A stretch of DNA of 64,000 bases, taken from contig NZ_JADEXS020000002.1 of assembly GCF_015207005.2 (NCBI RefSeq), positions 248,001-312,000 of the forward strand, read 5' to 3'. Under the pieces are notes generated by a model, which was not told the DNA's origin, ran no database searches, and worked only from the letters and a program-made list of their open reading frames with translations. The stretch comes from Desmonostoc muscorum LEGE 12446. GTDB taxonomy: Bacteria > Cyanobacteriota > Cyanobacteriia > Cyanobacteriales > Nostocaceae. Both the position numbers and the translations under genes were made by a program. This document shows, piece after piece, positions 35,301 through 41,850 of this stretch (positions within the stretch are counted from its first letter, which is position 1; every line of letters begins with the position of its first letter).

Positions 35301-36931
35301 GTGAGCTTAACTGTAGGGGAATAGGCGTTTTGGGGTTGGTTTCTATACTCGGCTTCGGCTGTCAGATTAGGGTATAGGCTAGCTCTTGCTATACCAATGC
35401 AGTCACCATCGTAGTCTCGTGCTTGGCGTTCTGATTCGGTTTCGGCTGGGTCGATAAAATCAACATCGATTCCTTGCGCTTCTAATTGTGCAATTCTTTG
35501 CTGTATGCGTTTATGGTCTTCGTCGCTAACTACGATTACACCTTTGAGGTCTTTACCATCTGGCCCGAGTCGATCTTCAACATGCTTGTTAGTAGACACA
35601 CACAAACCATTAGAATTCAGAAAAGGAGAACGGAAGTTAAGAATTTTTTCTTCATTCTTTTCCCAGGAAACACAAATTTCACCATTTTTTAAATCTTTGG
35701 ATGGAATAATCATCCCTCGGTCAAAAGTAAGCGTTTTCCCTAGAGCGATATCTCGCCATTGGCTCTGTACAAACCGACTTAATTCCTGTTTAACTTTTTC
35801 CGTTTCTAATAACTGCTGATGACCCAACAAGTCAGCTTTGATGAGCTTGTACATGAACAAGTCATCTTTAGTACTCTCGTCATCTAATTCCTCATCTGCA
35901 TCTAAGTCATCATTTGTCCCTAAGTTTTTAACATCTGCTTCAGGGCTAGTAAGTTCTCCTATTTTTAATTTACTTTGGTTCAATGATTCTTTGCGTTTTT
36001 CGTATTTTTCACAATAGTCAGCAGCAACTTTCCTTGGGTCATCTTGAATAGAGGCTAGTTTCTCAGCTTGTAGCTCTAATTGTTCGGCAAAATCTTTAAT
36101 TCCTTGGGGGAAAGATGCCAAGAGTTGGGAGATAGACATCTGACCTTGCTGTGATTGTCCTTTTTCAGCCAACCAAATATTTTGCTGATATAATCCTGGC
36201 TTAATTTGAGGTTTAGTCGCCCCTGCTGGTCTATCCTTATCTGTTCCCTTAAAACTACTTATGGGGAGAATTATATCTATTTTTGGTTTATTTTTAGGAT
36301 CTGCATATTTGATTTTATCAAGCTTGTATGGTCGCAGTGTCCCTTTTCCAAAACGATATTTAGTAGTATCTTCTCCGTTTTCTTCCTTCCAACCAAATCG
36401 ATGCTGAATAACACGGTAGCTTTTATCTGGCTGTGATTGTCTTAAAGTTAGCTTGTCATAAAGTTGTGTTGAAATTTGTCCATAACAGTCACCAACTAGT
36501 TTATATGCTAAATCATTTGATAATATTCCTCCGTTTTCACCCCTGTTATCAGTAGAATCATCTACTACCAGAATGTTTAGCTTTTCGTGAATCGCATTTT
36601 TACAAGCCCCAAGGAAGATGGAACCATAAGCACCCCTGTCTTTACTGTCTGGACAAATTTTTTGAATCGTTTCTAAACATTCTTTTTCTCCATAAAGTAA
36701 GCGGGTCTTAGAAGATAATAATAAGATGTGTCCATCTGGATGATTCCTTAAATCCTCGTCTGTACTGTATTCATCTGAGTGCCCAAAGGAAAACTCTTTG
36801 TTAGGGAAATATGATTCTAGTAAAGTATTACTGAGCTTTTCAGTTAAAATTGATTGAGAGCTAGTCTGATTATCATCTACATAAATCCATTGATTTAGCC
36901 GGGGGTCGAAATGCTTCAATTCTAGAGTCAT
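32312..36931 (-). CDS. putative two-barrel RNA-polymerase-like protein, C-terminus cut by MITE
   Basis: 1539 residues from ATG 36931. Residues about 118-207 (ILVVDDSTDNRGENGGILS, SYRVIQHRFGW, RFGKGTLRPYKLDK with Lys196) follow the layout of the first double-psi barrel of eukaryotic-type RNA-dependent RNA polymerases. Residues about 395-525 (GKTLTFDRGMIIP, NFRSPFLNSNG, GVIVVSDED, ARDYDGDCIGIA, then LYPNLTAEAE) follow the second. DYDGD (506-510) matches the catalytic D-x-DGD that binds magnesium in beta-prime, QDE-1/RDR and YonO-like enzymes. The C-terminal 800 residues are unknown, partly repetitive beta-rich domains, ending in DTCIDAMRGYGRTHTTRAYE and YGFKEGDIALA. A self-contained plasmid transcriptase is the best inference, but fold and activity are untested. 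The last 15 residues come from the MITE. Confidence 0.6.
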   Translation of the reverse strand: MTLELKHFDPRLNQWIYVDDNQTSSQSILTEKLSNTLLESYFPNKEFSFGHSDEYSTDEDLRNHPDGHILLLSSKTRLLYGEKECLETIQKICPDSKDRGAYGSIFLGACKNAIHEKLNILVVDDSTDNRGENGGILSNDLAYKLVGDCYGQISTQLYDKLTLRQSQPDKSYRVIQHRFGWKEENGEDTTKYRFGKGTLRPYKLDKIKYADPKNKPKIDIILPISSFKGTDKDRPAGATKPQIKPGLYQQNIWLAEKGQSQQGQMSISQLLASFPQGIKDFAEQLELQAEKLASIQDDPRKVAADYCEKYEKRKESLNQSKLKIGELTSPEADVKNLGTNDDLDADEELDDESTKDDLFMYKLIKADLLGHQQLLETEKVKQELSRFVQSQWRDIALGKTLTFDRGMIIPSKDLKNGEICVSWEKNEEKILNFRSPFLNSNGLCVSTNKHVEDRLGPDGKDLKGVIVVSDEDHKRIQQRIAQLEAQGIDVDFIDPAETESERQARDYDGDCIGIARASLYPNLTAEAEYRNQPQNAYSPTVKLTKQSFYDPKTGIQPPFEKIAIHMSDSISVGVINNQVTALEALESEIEVLKTYGTFEQKSSYLDQVSNHYEALFEQEQHEEPKLIRKEYKPYMQRFVELAQAQRTPQNLHQAMDVNRLMYRSMIEEGCFQNQIAVDLFKSSRTPDMNVIKENKRYLHRDINYIKDKKSRSVYLNYGITPTGYSPVELLINQTNKYFQQSQLESRPIVQFKDLFHGVEFTPQQRLSAIAAKYEFDKLFNAAVRMERLRETEKGPSATIQTPQGTQLEIGNLTRYAHPLIWKAQTLNIRLDEIPEKWRTKERPHKLLAVAQINGEIGKDGKPAYRHLGTISQQSVTDHNLKPGIVTQGAKVTEFKPELTKSQIKLLFGKANETALAFYASIPESDKLAAAAAAWNVSASRQDELEVARKENTGPGAYAKKVSNFAFAAFPNEIISRLEQLQFTKPKLVTLNNEANQFLGRKWNPDEKHPIEIRASYHPPGHERHVSRLMFVQDTDGEYKEFAMLETRTGMLPIGTKAQANFIGVEPATAKATIGLPGNEPVEITIRELKNFSYAGLVFNSEPINLEFGTVPVPDKTVKIKIDALTLGELDSDSVQQLKEINYLKNGNPLKLKLTSISETGDQAFVLGESPNGNLLKINKINFYDFSGQTFDDLDYRKLTMDLPPLKTRDAVFLNGDPLGVLHFKKDFDALRQLGLLKTGQLTLAPAIIQSNFSVICAQIDPNTVEYPTVWTKEFQAFGTQSINPQQLYMIDSSAKILHQIKERPTFLFSTESNKKLGVMGLAVDNQKAETVIKWLTAQKVECQQVPIENVIRETKKGLAVFHLVDSSIPAKTLSSMTKKFGAIIESDSDYQQRVNSLATRPQFLKPPSQPALPSNEKAIEQGAGSKGEKPPIINETQTKVEKEKGSFRLQGKPIPMNYPLMMDGEPNPLPVDTCIDAMRGYGRTHTTRAYEPYKQYGFKEGDIALATGGEKQVAFRVGKQYQITQPMIALTFHGKSSSP

Positions 36932-36978
36932 AAAATTGACATTTTGATGAACATTAATTAATTTTTTGAGAGGTTGTT

Positions 36979-37509
36979 ATGTCGAGAATAAAGCGTTGGG
37001 TAAATATGAATAAAAGAGAATTCAACTCAGATGGAAGTTTGAAGGATGAAGCCCGACAACAAATGTTGTCTACAGGAATGAGTAACGAAGCAATTAATGA
37101 CTATGCTCTCTCGTTGAAAGAAGAATACGACGAGTGGAAGCGCCTGGACGAGACTGACCCAGAGCCGTGGCCAATCTACACAGCCTACGATTTCTTCACT
37201 GAACAAGAGAAAAGAGAATTTAACCCTGATGGTTCTCTCAGACCTGAATATGTAGAATACGCTCGTAAAATTGGCATCAGTGAAAGTGCGTTGGAACACC
37301 AAGAGTGGCGTAAGAGAAACGAAGTCGAGAATTATGATGCTGTATCTGCCGATCACGCAGAACAAGGTATTAATTTTGGTGAAGAACGAATGAAAGAAAG
37401 GATTGAAGACAGCAGAACATACGCTCAACGCCGCCGCCAAATGGAACAGGACTTGCGGAACTTTGAGCCGGAAGATAGCTTACCTTTTGATAAAAACACC
37501 TCCTATTAA
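36979..37509 (+). CDS. hypothetical protein with a duplicated motif
   Basis: 176 residues from ATG 36979, divergent from the polymerase-like gene with a 47-base gap. Two copies of one unit are visible: KREFNSDGSLKDEARQQMLS (residues 12-31) and KREFNPDGSLRPEYVEYARK (near 78-97), each followed by a G(M/I)S(N/E) helix start. Highly charged, with a C-terminal helical region (EERMKERIEDSRTYAQRRR). No family recognised. Shared promoter space with the divergent gene suggests joint regulation. Confidence 0.65.
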   Translation: MSRIKRWVNMNKREFNSDGSLKDEARQQMLSTGMSNEAINDYALSLKEEYDEWKRLDETDPEPWPIYTAYDFFTEQEKREFNPDGSLRPEYVEYARKIGISESALEHQEWRKRNEVENYDAVSADHAEQGINFGEERMKERIEDSRTYAQRRRQMEQDLRNFEPEDSLPFDKNTSY

Positions 37510-37728
37510 AGTAGGTGAGGTTATGCTGTAACCCCGTTTTATCCATCAAATACAGTAATTTGATCTGAATATATGAAAAAAAGCGATCGCCGACAACAGG
37601 CATGAAAGTAAATATTTATAAGCTGCCTTTTTCACTTGGTTGACTAGAAAGATTTGAGAAATTACTGATGGAGTATCATAGCCAGTAATTGCAGTGTGGT
37701 CAATAAATATACCGCACTGCGACTATAT

Positions 37729-38133
37729 TTATCTGTGATGTTTTTTCCCGTGTGGTGGGGTGTTTTTTGATAATTGTTTGCCCTGAGATAATTCCGACGA
37801 AGAATTGCTAGATATTAATGATGAGGTAGCTATTTTATACGTCGCAAAACAGCAAGGAATAGCGACTAAAAAGATTAACGTAGCCTGACCAATTATTTGC
37901 CAGGAGTTGAAAATCAGTTTAGACTGAACTTGCCTAAAGAAAACAGACTCTAACTTTTGCTGAGTCGTGCGATTTTTCAAGTACTCTAAAACTTGCAGAC
38001 ATTCAGATATGTCCTCGCCTTTGTGGACTTTTTGGCACAGCAGAATTTCTAAGCGTTCAATGCGACGTTCTGGAGTTGATAAATTGATATCATCCCAATC
38101 GTCCCAAAGTTTAATTTCTTTTAGTTCGTTCAT
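37729..38133 (-). CDS. small membrane protein, partition operon
   Basis: 134 residues. A soluble helical N-terminal part (ERRIERLEILLCQKVHKGEDI) is followed by one membrane segment (IIGQATLIFLVAIPCCFATY) and a polar Ser/Lys/His-rich tail. It is last in the minus-strand run headed by the ParM-like gene, although about 230 bases of repeats separate it from 38370. Its topology parallels the next gene upstream. Family not recognised. Confidence 0.6.
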   Translation of the reverse strand: MNELKEIKLWDDWDDINLSTPERRIERLEILLCQKVHKGEDISECLQVLEYLKNRTTQQKLESVFFRQVQSKLIFNSWQIIGQATLIFLVAIPCCFATYKIATSSLISSNSSSELSQGKQLSKNTPPHGKKHHR

Positions 38134-38189
38134 AACTTCATCCCATCATCATTTAACAAAGTCGCAAGTCGCAAGTGAAGAACTTTCAA

Positions 38190-38315
38190 ACGGTTCAGTT
38201 TAAATCCCCGGCTTCTATCAAGCCGCAAGTATGTGTTTCCGGGGTCTAAATCCCCATTACAAAACTTACTTGCGACTGCGAAAGAGTCACTTGCGACTTG
38301 AGTTTAATTGCGTTT
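38190..38315. repeat. diverged copy of the TAAATCCCC/heptamer repeat
   Basis: Contains TTTAAATCCCCGGCTTC, a stem partner CCGGGGTCTAAATCCCC, then ACAAAACTTACTTGCGACT and further CTTGCGA units. It is related to, but clearly diverged from, the near-identical pair at 39637-39748 and 61817-61942. Confidence 0.6.
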
Positions 38316-38369
38316 TTATCAAAAGCTAGGAGAGAACTTAAAGACAGTTTCTCTTTCCCCAAAACTTAA

Positions 38370-38762
38370 TTACTTGCGTCGTTTAGATTTGGTCTTGTTA
38401 CGTTCATACTCAGCAAGGATATCCTTTGCTTGTTGTGGAAGAATCACACTTTGATTGTTGAATCGCATTTGATATACCAGATAGCAGAGACTTTTGCTAT
38501 TAGGACAGGAAAGATTTGTTGGCAGATTAATGATTGCCACGACTGTAGCAGTTGCAGAAATCAAAATGCCACAGATGAAAAAGAAAATACCACAGCGACC
38601 CGAACCAATCCACTGACCAAACCAAAATAGGTCTGACTTAAATTTTTCAGAGCGTTGTTTGCGGAGTTTTTGTCGTGACTCGAGGGCTGAAATCCAAGCT
38701 TGCAGCTTTTCGAGTTTGTGGGCAGCTAATCGTGTAGCCTTAGCATCCGAGGCTTTATCCAC
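38370..38762 (-). CDS. small membrane protein with coiled coil, partition operon
   Basis: 130 residues from GTG 38762. The open frame continues upstream into the preceding gene without another standard start, so the coiled-coil N-terminus (HKLEKLQAWISALESRQKLR) could be longer if a rare start is used. One membrane segment (GIFFFICGILISATATVVAIINL) is followed by a region containing two Cys (SCPNSKSLCYL) and a basic tail. It resembles the downstream gene in layout. Possibly anchors or assists the partition complex at the membrane; this is inferred from position only. Confidence 0.6.
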   Translation of the reverse strand: MDKASDAKATRLAAHKLEKLQAWISALESRQKLRKQRSEKFKSDLFWFGQWIGSGRCGIFFFICGILISATATVVAIINLPTNLSCPNSKSLCYLVYQMRFNNQSVILPQQAKDILAEYERNKTKSKRRK

Positions 38763-38803
38763 TTGGATATCAATGGTGCGTTCTCTGTTCGAGATTTCCT
38801 GTT

Positions 38804-39595
38804 TTAGCTGATAGTCGTATCGCTCTCGGACTCGCTGGGCAATTGCATTGATTTGATGGAAGTAGGGGGTAACAAATTTATCCGATGTTTCTCCATCAAT
38901 TGTATTAGCGGGGACTCCATTGCAGGCTTCCCCTCAAGTTGTCGCATAATCCCTTCCTCCAATTCAATGAAGAAATCATCACTTTCTTCTGGTTGTTGGG
39001 CTAGTCTAGCGATCGCCTTTTGAGTATACACTTGCTTAACTAACCCTAGTGGAATTTTTTCCACAAGCCTATCTGTAACTCCATCGACGAAGCTGGCTAA
39101 GGCTTTCTCTGATGCTGTAGTAATATCTTCCATATCAATTAATACATCAGGGGCTTGCTGACTAACTTTCGTTAATGCTCCAAGAAAACGCTCGGATTCT
39201 GAGGGGGTATATTCCTCTTTCTCTTTCAGTCCACACGAGGCTAAAACTTGTAAAGCTTTAGTCAGCGTCAGTTTAAAGCCGATTTCACGAGCCAAATTGA
39301 TTAATTCAGTTATATCTAATGGTTTAACCGCTTTTTTCCGGGGTTTTCTCCCCTCATTCTTGATTTGTGCTAAGGAATTATCTTCTAACTTTTGTTGAAA
39401 AAGTGTTGTGGCCTGCTGATAATCAGAAGCTTCTCCATCTTTAAACAACTGACGAACAACATCAAACCGAGTCTCAATATCTGCATCTGAGTAGAATGGC
39501 GCGTCATCAGCAAGTCCACAGGCTATCAATGTTGCTAAGACATCCTCTGGTGAGAGGGAATACATATTTTGTAAGGCTTCTTTGGTATAAGGCAT
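38804..39595 (-). CDS. hypothetical protein of partition operon, internally duplicated
   Basis: 263 residues from ATG 39595. Residues 13-55 (LSPEDVLATLIACGLADDAPF) and 105-150 (LTLTKALQVLASCGLKEKEEY) look like two copies of one helical unit, separated by a basic linker (KNEGRKPRKKAVKP). The C-terminal half is acidic and helical. A DNA- or filament-binding adaptor is possible, but no family is recognised. The upstream 166 bases carry a dispersed repeat. Confidence 0.6.
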   Translation of the reverse strand: MPYTKEALQNMYSLSPEDVLATLIACGLADDAPFYSDADIETRFDVVRQLFKDGEASDYQQATTLFQQKLEDNSLAQIKNEGRKPRKKAVKPLDITELINLAREIGFKLTLTKALQVLASCGLKEKEEYTPSESERFLGALTKVSQQAPDVLIDMEDITTASEKALASFVDGVTDRLVEKIPLGLVKQVYTQKAIARLAQQPEESDDFFIELEEGIMRQLEGKPAMESPLIQLMEKHRINLLPPTSIKSMQLPSESESDTTIS

Positions 39596-39636
39596 ACTTC
39601 ATCTCCTTTTTAATTACGAATTATTCAGAGGGAACT

Positions 39637-39748
39637 CTTAACCGAGTACCGTGGGTTTAAGTCCCCCGGTTATTGAACCGGTAAGTTTTGGGTCGGGGTC
39701 TAAATCCCCGTCACAAAACTTACTTGCGACTTGCGACTTGTTTTAACA
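39637..39748. repeat. 112-bp dispersed repeat, copy 1
   Basis: Nearly identical to 61817-61942. Core features are ACCGAGTACCGTGGGTTTAA, a hairpin CCGGTT-ATTG-AACCGG, GTAAGTTTTGGGTCGGGG, TAAATCCCCGTCACAAAAC and two CTTGCGA heptamers before CTTGTTTTAACA. Compared with copy 2, the four-base hairpin loop is inverted (ATTG here, CAAT there), one base differs in GGGTCTAAAT, and two heptamers are missing. Confidence 0.9.
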
Positions 39749-39760
39749 TTATCTGGTCCG

Positions 39761-40222
39761 TTACATTGCTCCTTTGAACATTGTTTCAACCATGTTGTCC
39801 TGCTGTTCAGGGAAAATATTTACGACTGGCTTGGGTTTTTCTGGTTCAATCAAGCTCTCCGAAATAGCCACATTCGATACAGGCACGTTAGATACCACCT
39901 GTTGCACCATCGGTTGGGCAGGAATAATTGTGTGAGAGCCGACAGGAAAATCTTCTAGAAAAAATGCTTCAGAGAGATACACTATGTGTAACTTCAACTT
40001 GTAAATCGCATTTCTGGCAGACTGCTTTAGTTCCCATTCTGGGTAACTTCCATCTGCTCTTAAAGCAAAAGGCAACCAGTATCCAGACAAGGCAGATAAC
40101 ACCTTTTCCCTCTCGCTGATGTCGTTACTCTGTTTTATATACTTGATAAGGGCAACGCCCAACGGCTCTTTGTTCATCGAAATTCGACACCGATAATCGA
40201 TTCTTTCAATTTTTTTACTCAT
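39761..40222 (-). CDS. probable partition adaptor (ParR-like position)
   Basis: 153 residues from ATG 40222, overlapping the ParM-like stop. The N-terminal part (MSKKIERIDYRCRISMNKEP, then LGVALIKYIKQSND and REKVLSALSGYWLPFALRADG) is basic and has a ribbon-helix-helix-like beginning. The C-terminal third is unstructured and Pro/Val-rich. In ParMRC systems the gene immediately after parM encodes the DNA-binding ParR, so this is the natural candidate. Sequence similarity to known ParR is not obvious. Confidence 0.55.
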   Translation of the reverse strand: MSKKIERIDYRCRISMNKEPLGVALIKYIKQSNDISEREKVLSALSGYWLPFALRADGSYPEWELKQSARNAIYKLKLHIVYLSEAFFLEDFPVGSHTIIPAQPMVQQVVSNVPVSNVAISESLIEPEKPKPVVNIFPEQQDNMVETMFKGAM

Positions 40223-41351
40223 TTGTTGCACCTGGAGCCACAACACAAGAGTTTTGTCTTATCCCCTTAGCACATAGAAAGAAAAACAATCCATAAACAT
40301 CTGTCAAGCGATGATTCAGAGACTTAGATGCAGCTTGGGGGAAACTATTCATCAGTTGTGTCTCTAAAATTTCACACCAGTTGATATTAGAGAATGAAAA
40401 TAAGTTGTTTAGCTGAGATTGGAAGTAATAAGCAGTACCTCCACTAATAATCACTTCATCAATATCACGAGGAACTTGCAACTTTAGCCAGTTGGACAGC
40501 ATCATCCAATACTCCTGCCTACTATTGGTAACAGCCTTACGAATTTTTGAAACTTCATGCTCTTTATATACTTGATCTAAATCTGAAGCTAATTCTTCTA
40601 AAGCTTTATGAGACGAGCTTTTCCCAGCCTTACAAATAACGCTCGTCAGATGAGCTAAGTCCAACCCCGATGTCTGACGCTTCACTGATTCAACCATTTT
40701 CGAGAAACCCAAAGGCTCTGTTTTACCTTTGCTCATTTCTCCACGCTCAATCAGCAGAATGCTTGTATCTCGATAACCCAACATCACAACTGCAAAAGAC
40801 TTTTCTTTTAAATCAGAACCAGGAGCGCGTCCCCTGGTCAAAATCCCCCCACCTTCCGGAAGACACAAAAATAGTTCCAATGAAAATGCTTTTGAACATC
40901 CTTTGAATTTGTATTTAGCAAGGGCTGTCGTCACCAACTCTTGAAATAAAACCCGATCCTGATATTCTCCCCAAGGCAGCAAAATCCCTAAATGAATCGA
41001 TGACCCATTTTCTAAATCGTGTTTGTCTGCTATGGCTCCTACCATCGCCAATACCTTGGGTAGTGCTAACTCGAATTTCCGTTTTTGCAGTTGTAAGTCA
41101 GCATGAAAGCGCTTTCTAGCTAAGAACCCTACCGCCTGACACTTATCTTGATATTCAATCCAAGCACTATTCTCAGGATTTGACGAACCTATCTTCGTGA
41201 GCTCATAATTTTCTAAAATTTCTAACGGGACTGTCGCTACCTCTGGCTCCATCAAAATCAATTCTGGCTCAAACCGTTCTAACGTGTAAAATCCCTTCAA
41301 CAATGAACCACCCGGATCTACAACTAACCTTAGCAGACTCATCATCAGCAC
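40215..41351 (-). CDS. parM: ParM/StbA-like actin ATPase for plasmid segregation
   Basis: 378 residues; start could be Met1, Met3 or Met4. Actin-superfamily motifs are visible: phosphate-1 LVVDPGGSLLKG (9-20), phosphate-2 VVMLGYRDTSILLIERG (188-204) and the adenosine motif VIISGGTAYYF (300-310). ParM-type proteins polymerise and push plasmid copies apart. Four more minus-strand genes follow, the first overlapping its stop. The upstream 500 bases contain 10-bp direct repeats (41501-41530), a plausible centromere or operator. Confidence 0.82.
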   Translation of the reverse strand: MLMMSLLRLVVDPGGSLLKGFYTLERFEPELILMEPEVATVPLEILENYELTKIGSSNPENSAWIEYQDKCQAVGFLARKRFHADLQLQKRKFELALPKVLAMVGAIADKHDLENGSSIHLGILLPWGEYQDRVLFQELVTTALAKYKFKGCSKAFSLELFLCLPEGGGILTRGRAPGSDLKEKSFAVVMLGYRDTSILLIERGEMSKGKTEPLGFSKMVESVKRQTSGLDLAHLTSVICKAGKSSSHKALEELASDLDQVYKEHEVSKIRKAVTNSRQEYWMMLSNWLKLQVPRDIDEVIISGGTAYYFQSQLNNLFSFSNINWCEILETQLMNSFPQAASKSLNHRLTDVYGLFFFLCAKGIRQNSCVVAPGATNE

Positions 41352-41850
41352 CTCACTTTTTCCATTTCAGTATGGTGATTTTTAGTAGCAAAATATCTCA
41401 GTATTCAGACTATTTCTGTTGCGTTATTCTGATGCTAATTCTAAGACAAAAAAGCGCCAAAAATAAAAAATAATATAATTTTTGTCCTCGAAAAGATCTG
41501 ACTTCCTAGAACTTCTTAGAACTTCTCGGAAGTCATTTATGTCATTATTATGATTCCCCCAAGAGCTTTCTATGAAAGACTTACGGCATTCCTATGTCAT
41601 ATTTAAAAAATTGATGACGCACAGTACGCCATATTTGGCTGAAAGTTTTTTAGCGGATTTTGCTATATTAAATGAAAAGAGAAACATGGGATAAAAATAT
41701 TTTGAAGTCCAAGTCTTACCAAAATATTTTCACTCGCCATCAAGTACCACTAACTTTGATGACGTGGTTTGGCTTGGACTTGAATAGTTGTTGGCGATCC
41801 CTCTGGTCAATCAAGATTAAGTTTTGTAAATTCCAGAGGAGAGGTAAACC
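41352..41850. other. 499-bp divergent intergenic region between partition operon and relaxase
   Basis: No protein gene is convincing; a 61-codon frame at 41672-41857 lacks family features. The region contains the 10-bp iterons at 41501-41530, a small inverted repeat CTTTC-TAT-GAAAG near 41570, and an AT-rich TATATTAAA box near 41664. Being directly upstream of a MobF relaxase and of a ParM-like gene, it is the best place in the window for both oriT and a parC-type centromere, but neither can be defined from sequence alone. Confidence 0.45.
41501..41530. promoter_or_regulatory. three 10-bp iterons with dyad flanks
   Basis: ACTTCCTAGA, ACTTCTTAGA and ACTTCTCGGA follow each other without gaps, giving helical-turn spacing. 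The 19-bp AGAACTTCTTAGAACTTCT (41508-41526) is two AGAA-C-TTCT dyads and recurs exactly at 62997-63015. The outer edges (TGACTTCC and GGAAGTCA) form a larger inverted repeat. The layout suits an operator or partition site. Confidence 0.65.

Noticed and set aside
37495..37520. Terminator after the gene ending at 37509
   Set aside because: CACCT and AGGTG can pair, but the stem is imperfect, overlaps the stop codon and has no T tract.
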